From Nonomuraea cavernae (lineage in GTDB: Bacteria; Actinomycetota; Actinomycetes; Streptosporangiales; Streptosporangiaceae), in NCBI RefSeq assembly GCF_014646355.1, contig NZ_BMNH01000021.1, positions 1 through 64,000 of the forward strand: 64,000 nucleotides of DNA, written 5' to 3'. Under the pieces are notes generated by a model, which had not been told where the DNA came from, made no database searches, and saw only the letters and a list, made by a program, of their open reading frames with translations. Position numbers and translations under genes: made by a program. Positions 62,278 through 64,000 of the stretch are shown here, one piece after another; within the stretch, counting starts at the first letter, position 1; the number at the start of each line of letters is the position of its first letter.

Positions 62278-62682
62278 GTGAGCGACGAGTTCAGACTGGC
62301 CATCGAAGAGCTGGCCGGGGAGTACAACCGTCAGGCCGCCCAGGTGCGGGAGGCGTACGCCAAGCTGACGGAGCTTTCGGCGGTGGGGCGGTCGGCCGAC
62401 GGCATGGTGACCGTGACGGTAGGGCCGCGCGGGCAGGTTTGTGACCTCCGGCTGGATCCCCGCGCCTATCGCAAGCTGTCGCCGTCGGAGCTGGCCTCGT
62501 CGATCATGGAGCAGATCGGTGTGGCCACGGCCGAGGTGGCGGAACGGACGAAGGAGCTCATGGCGCCGTTGGTGCCGGCGGGCCTGGCTTACGAGGACGT
62601 CTTCGGTGAGGGGGCGAGTCTGGAGTCGTTCCTGCCTCAGCCGTTGGAACTGCTGCCCGACGAGCGCAGAGCGCGGGAATGA
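62278..62682 (+). CDS. YbaB/EbfC-family DNA-binding protein
   Basis: 134 residues, GTG start. YbaB fold: AAQVREAYAKLTELSAVGRS helix, VTVTVGPRGQVCDLRLDPRA beta meander and a C-terminal helix LASSIMEQIGVATAEVAERT. In actinomycete type VII secretion effector loci a YbaB-type gene commonly precedes an EspC/WXG-like gene and a large effector. It overlaps the next gene by 4 nt. The 241-nt gap upstream (62037-62277) holds the promoter region; nothing else was seen. Confidence 0.8.
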   Translation: MSDEFRLAIEELAGEYNRQAAQVREAYAKLTELSAVGRSADGMVTVTVGPRGQVCDLRLDPRAYRKLSPSELASSIMEQIGVATAEVAERTKELMAPLVPAGLAYEDVFGEGASLESFLPQPLELLPDERRARE

Positions 62683-62984
62683 CGACGCCCCACGGCGGCT
62701 ACCACGTCAGTCTCGAAGGGCTGCAGCGGCGGACGGCTCGGGCTCGTGACCAAGCCGACGTATGGGTGGCCGAGCGCGAGGCGCTGCGCGAGGTCTTCAT
62801 GCGGGAGGGGAATCCGCTTGGCAACGACCAGTACGGCGCGGCCTTGGAGAAAAGACTGCCTGTGATCAACGAAGGTGTCTTCGGCGCTTTTGACGCGGTG
62901 ATCGGGGAGTTGGAGAGCGTGGCTGAGCGGTTGCGGCTGAGCACGGTCACTTATTCGGCAGCGGAGCACGTCAACGGTGGGTGA
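62679..62984 (+). CDS. EspC/DUF2580-like small type VII secretion-associated protein
   Basis: 101 residues, mainly helical, with a helix-turn-helix hairpin of the WXG100/EspC size class: SLEGLQRRTARARDQADVWV, an R-E-A-L-R-E segment, and AFDAVIGELESVAERLRLST. No classical WxG, as is usual for EspC. Overlaps both neighbours (ATGA, GTGA), so translation of the three genes is coupled. It probably helps targeting of the downstream effector to an ESX-type machinery. Confidence 0.6.
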   Translation: MTTPHGGYHVSLEGLQRRTARARDQADVWVAEREALREVFMREGNPLGNDQYGAALEKRLPVINEGVFGAFDAVIGELESVAERLRLSTVTYSAAEHVNGG

Positions 62985-64000
62985 ATGTTGTGGGGTTTGA
63001 CGGGTTTCTCGTACCCGATTGGGCCAAGCCGTATGTGGGTTGGGCTGTGGGGATGGATTGGCCTGAAGGGGATGAGTCGGGGTGTTTTCGGTTGGCGGAT
63101 GCTTGTGTGGCATCTGCGGGCAGATTGGTTGAGGGGGATGGGGTTTCTGGGTTTGCGTTGCCTGGTGAGGATTGGGATGGTGCTGCTCTTCGGGAGTTCG
63201 TGGAGCATGTGCGGGACCTGTCGGAGCCGGAGCTGGTAAAGGCGGTTGATCGGCTGGTCGATGCGGCGTTCGAATTCAATGAGCTGGGTGTGCAGGTTGA
63301 GTACACCAAGCGAATGATCGAGGTATCGGTCTGGTTTCTGATTTTTCAGATCGGGTGGTTGCTGGCGGCGGCGGTGGGGCCGTGGGGTGGTGTGTCTTTG
63401 GCGTTGATCGGGCCGAGGGTGCAGTTGTCGAGGTTGGTGATCGCGCAGCTTGGTAAGCGGTTGCTGATCAATGTGGGGTTGTTCGGGGCGTTGCTGGGTG
63501 GGATGGACCTGGCGGTGCAGGCGTCGCAGTCTCGGCGTGATGGTCTGGATGTGGCGCAGCTGGGGATGTCGGCGGGTACGGGCGCGTTGATGGGTGTTTT
63601 TCTGACCGCGTTCACGGGATTTTTCCCGACGAGGTCGATGTGGGGGTTGATGGGCCGGTCGGGGTTGGCCAGTGGGGCGAGCACGCTGACTCCGATGGTC
63701 TTCAGTGATCAGCCGGTGGATTGGGAGATGGTGCTGAAGGGGGTGACGTCGGGGGTTTTAGGGGGCGCTGATGCGCATTGGGCCAGTTGGAGCCCAGGCG
63801 GACGCGTTCCCGGCGGTGAGGGGCCCATGAGCGGCCTGGGTGGTGAGCGCGATGCCGGCCTCACGGGGTTACCTGACTCCACGCCGACCGGCGATGGCGG
63901 CACTGGACAGACTGCTGTCCGGGCGGGCATGGATGCCGCGGATCTGAAGGATCCCGTCCTGAGTGCGGCGCAGAAGGCGCAGGAATTGGATGGTGGGGAC
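62981..64000 (+). CDS. WXG100-like polymorphic toxin / CpnT-type T7SS effector, N-terminal part
   Basis: An open frame of 340 codons runs from GTG 62981 to the window end without a stop, so the gene is truncated by the window. Residues 1-110: WXG100-like domain with LVPDWAKPYVGWAVGMDWPE and EFNELGVQVEYTKRMIE. About 115-145, 160-178 and 196-216 are hydrophobic (IFQIGWLLAAAVG; LLINVGLFGALLGGMDLAVQ). After 265 it turns Gly/Pro-rich, a linker towards a C-terminal domain that lies outside. This organisation is that of CpnT-like and other actinobacterial secreted toxins. Codon use (many GGG, GTG, TTG, GAT) is less GC3-rich than neighbours, a sign of transfer. Confidence 0.75.
   Translation, partial: MNVVGFDGFLVPDWAKPYVGWAVGMDWPEGDESGCFRLADACVASAGRLVEGDGVSGFALPGEDWDGAALREFVEHVRDLSEPELVKAVDRLVDAAFEFNELGVQVEYTKRMIEVSVWFLIFQIGWLLAAAVGPWGGVSLALIGPRVQLSRLVIAQLGKRLLINVGLFGALLGGMDLAVQASQSRRDGLDVAQLGMSAGTGALMGVFLTAFTGFFPTRSMWGLMGRSGLASGASTLTPMVFSDQPVDWEMVLKGVTSGVLGGADAHWASWSPGGRVPGGEGPMSGLGGERDAGLTGLPDSTPTGDGGTGQTAVRAGMDAADLKDPVLSAAQKAQELDGGD

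Overview
The window is GC-rich, gene-dense actinobacterial chromosome. Frequent GTG/TTG starts, F420-type oxidoreductases, PASTA kinases, ECF41 sigma factors and large MMPL exporters suggest a filamentous actinomycete, most likely Streptosporangiaceae (Nonomuraea/Streptosporangium type). That placement is inferred from gene content, not from a search.

Layout. 1-340: 3' end of a 23S rRNA, 5S rRNA and its terminator. 389-620: decayed Lrp/AsnC regulator. 633-2108: secreted phosphodiester glycosidase. 2309-19881: a nitrogen/amine catabolic region with two PucR regulators, a CoA ligase, TetR plus DHA2 exporter, an alternative oxidase, two class III aminotransferases, mmsA, a saccharopine-dehydrogenase-like enzyme, an orphan polyamine-type binding protein and a second aldehyde dehydrogenase. 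The set fits use of GABA, beta-alanine or polyamines. 19898-22023: tandem secreted trypsin-like proteases. 22221-27213: the MEP-pathway block dxr-ispG and a GNAT gene; the M50 protease usually found between dxr and ispG is absent, and a secreted S33 peptidase sits between ispG and the GNAT gene.

27259-34979: HipA-like kinase with DUF3037 partner, LLM oxidoreductase, PASTA Ser/Thr kinase, and TetR with an MMPL exporter. 34990-39607 is a scar-like accessory patch: a decayed type I restriction HsdR gene, a seven-bladed PLL/DUF346-type propeller protein, a fragment of a rhodanese gene whose intact relative lies 5.5 kb downstream, and two unknown proteins. 39731-43690: an AraC regulator beside a styrene/indole-type two-component monooxygenase, then a cupin and ArsR-rhodanese operon with a palindromic operator. 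43826-49350: GH16 glucanase, VOC protein, HSL-type esterase and a CHAP-domain membrane protein with a highly repetitive tail.

49649-62036: hotdog thioesterase behind a KstR-like palindrome, three SDRs, a Ser/Thr kinase, a serine hydrolase, a CRP-type sensor kinase paired with a REC/Grx-like/TrxR fusion protein, an ECF41 sigma factor with its SDR neighbour, a ThuA-like protein and a haloacetate-dehalogenase-like hydrolase. 62278-64000: YbaB protein, EspC-like protein and the N-terminus of a large WXG100-like polymorphic toxin cut by the window end, with different codon use, suggesting a horizontally acquired type VII secretion effector module.
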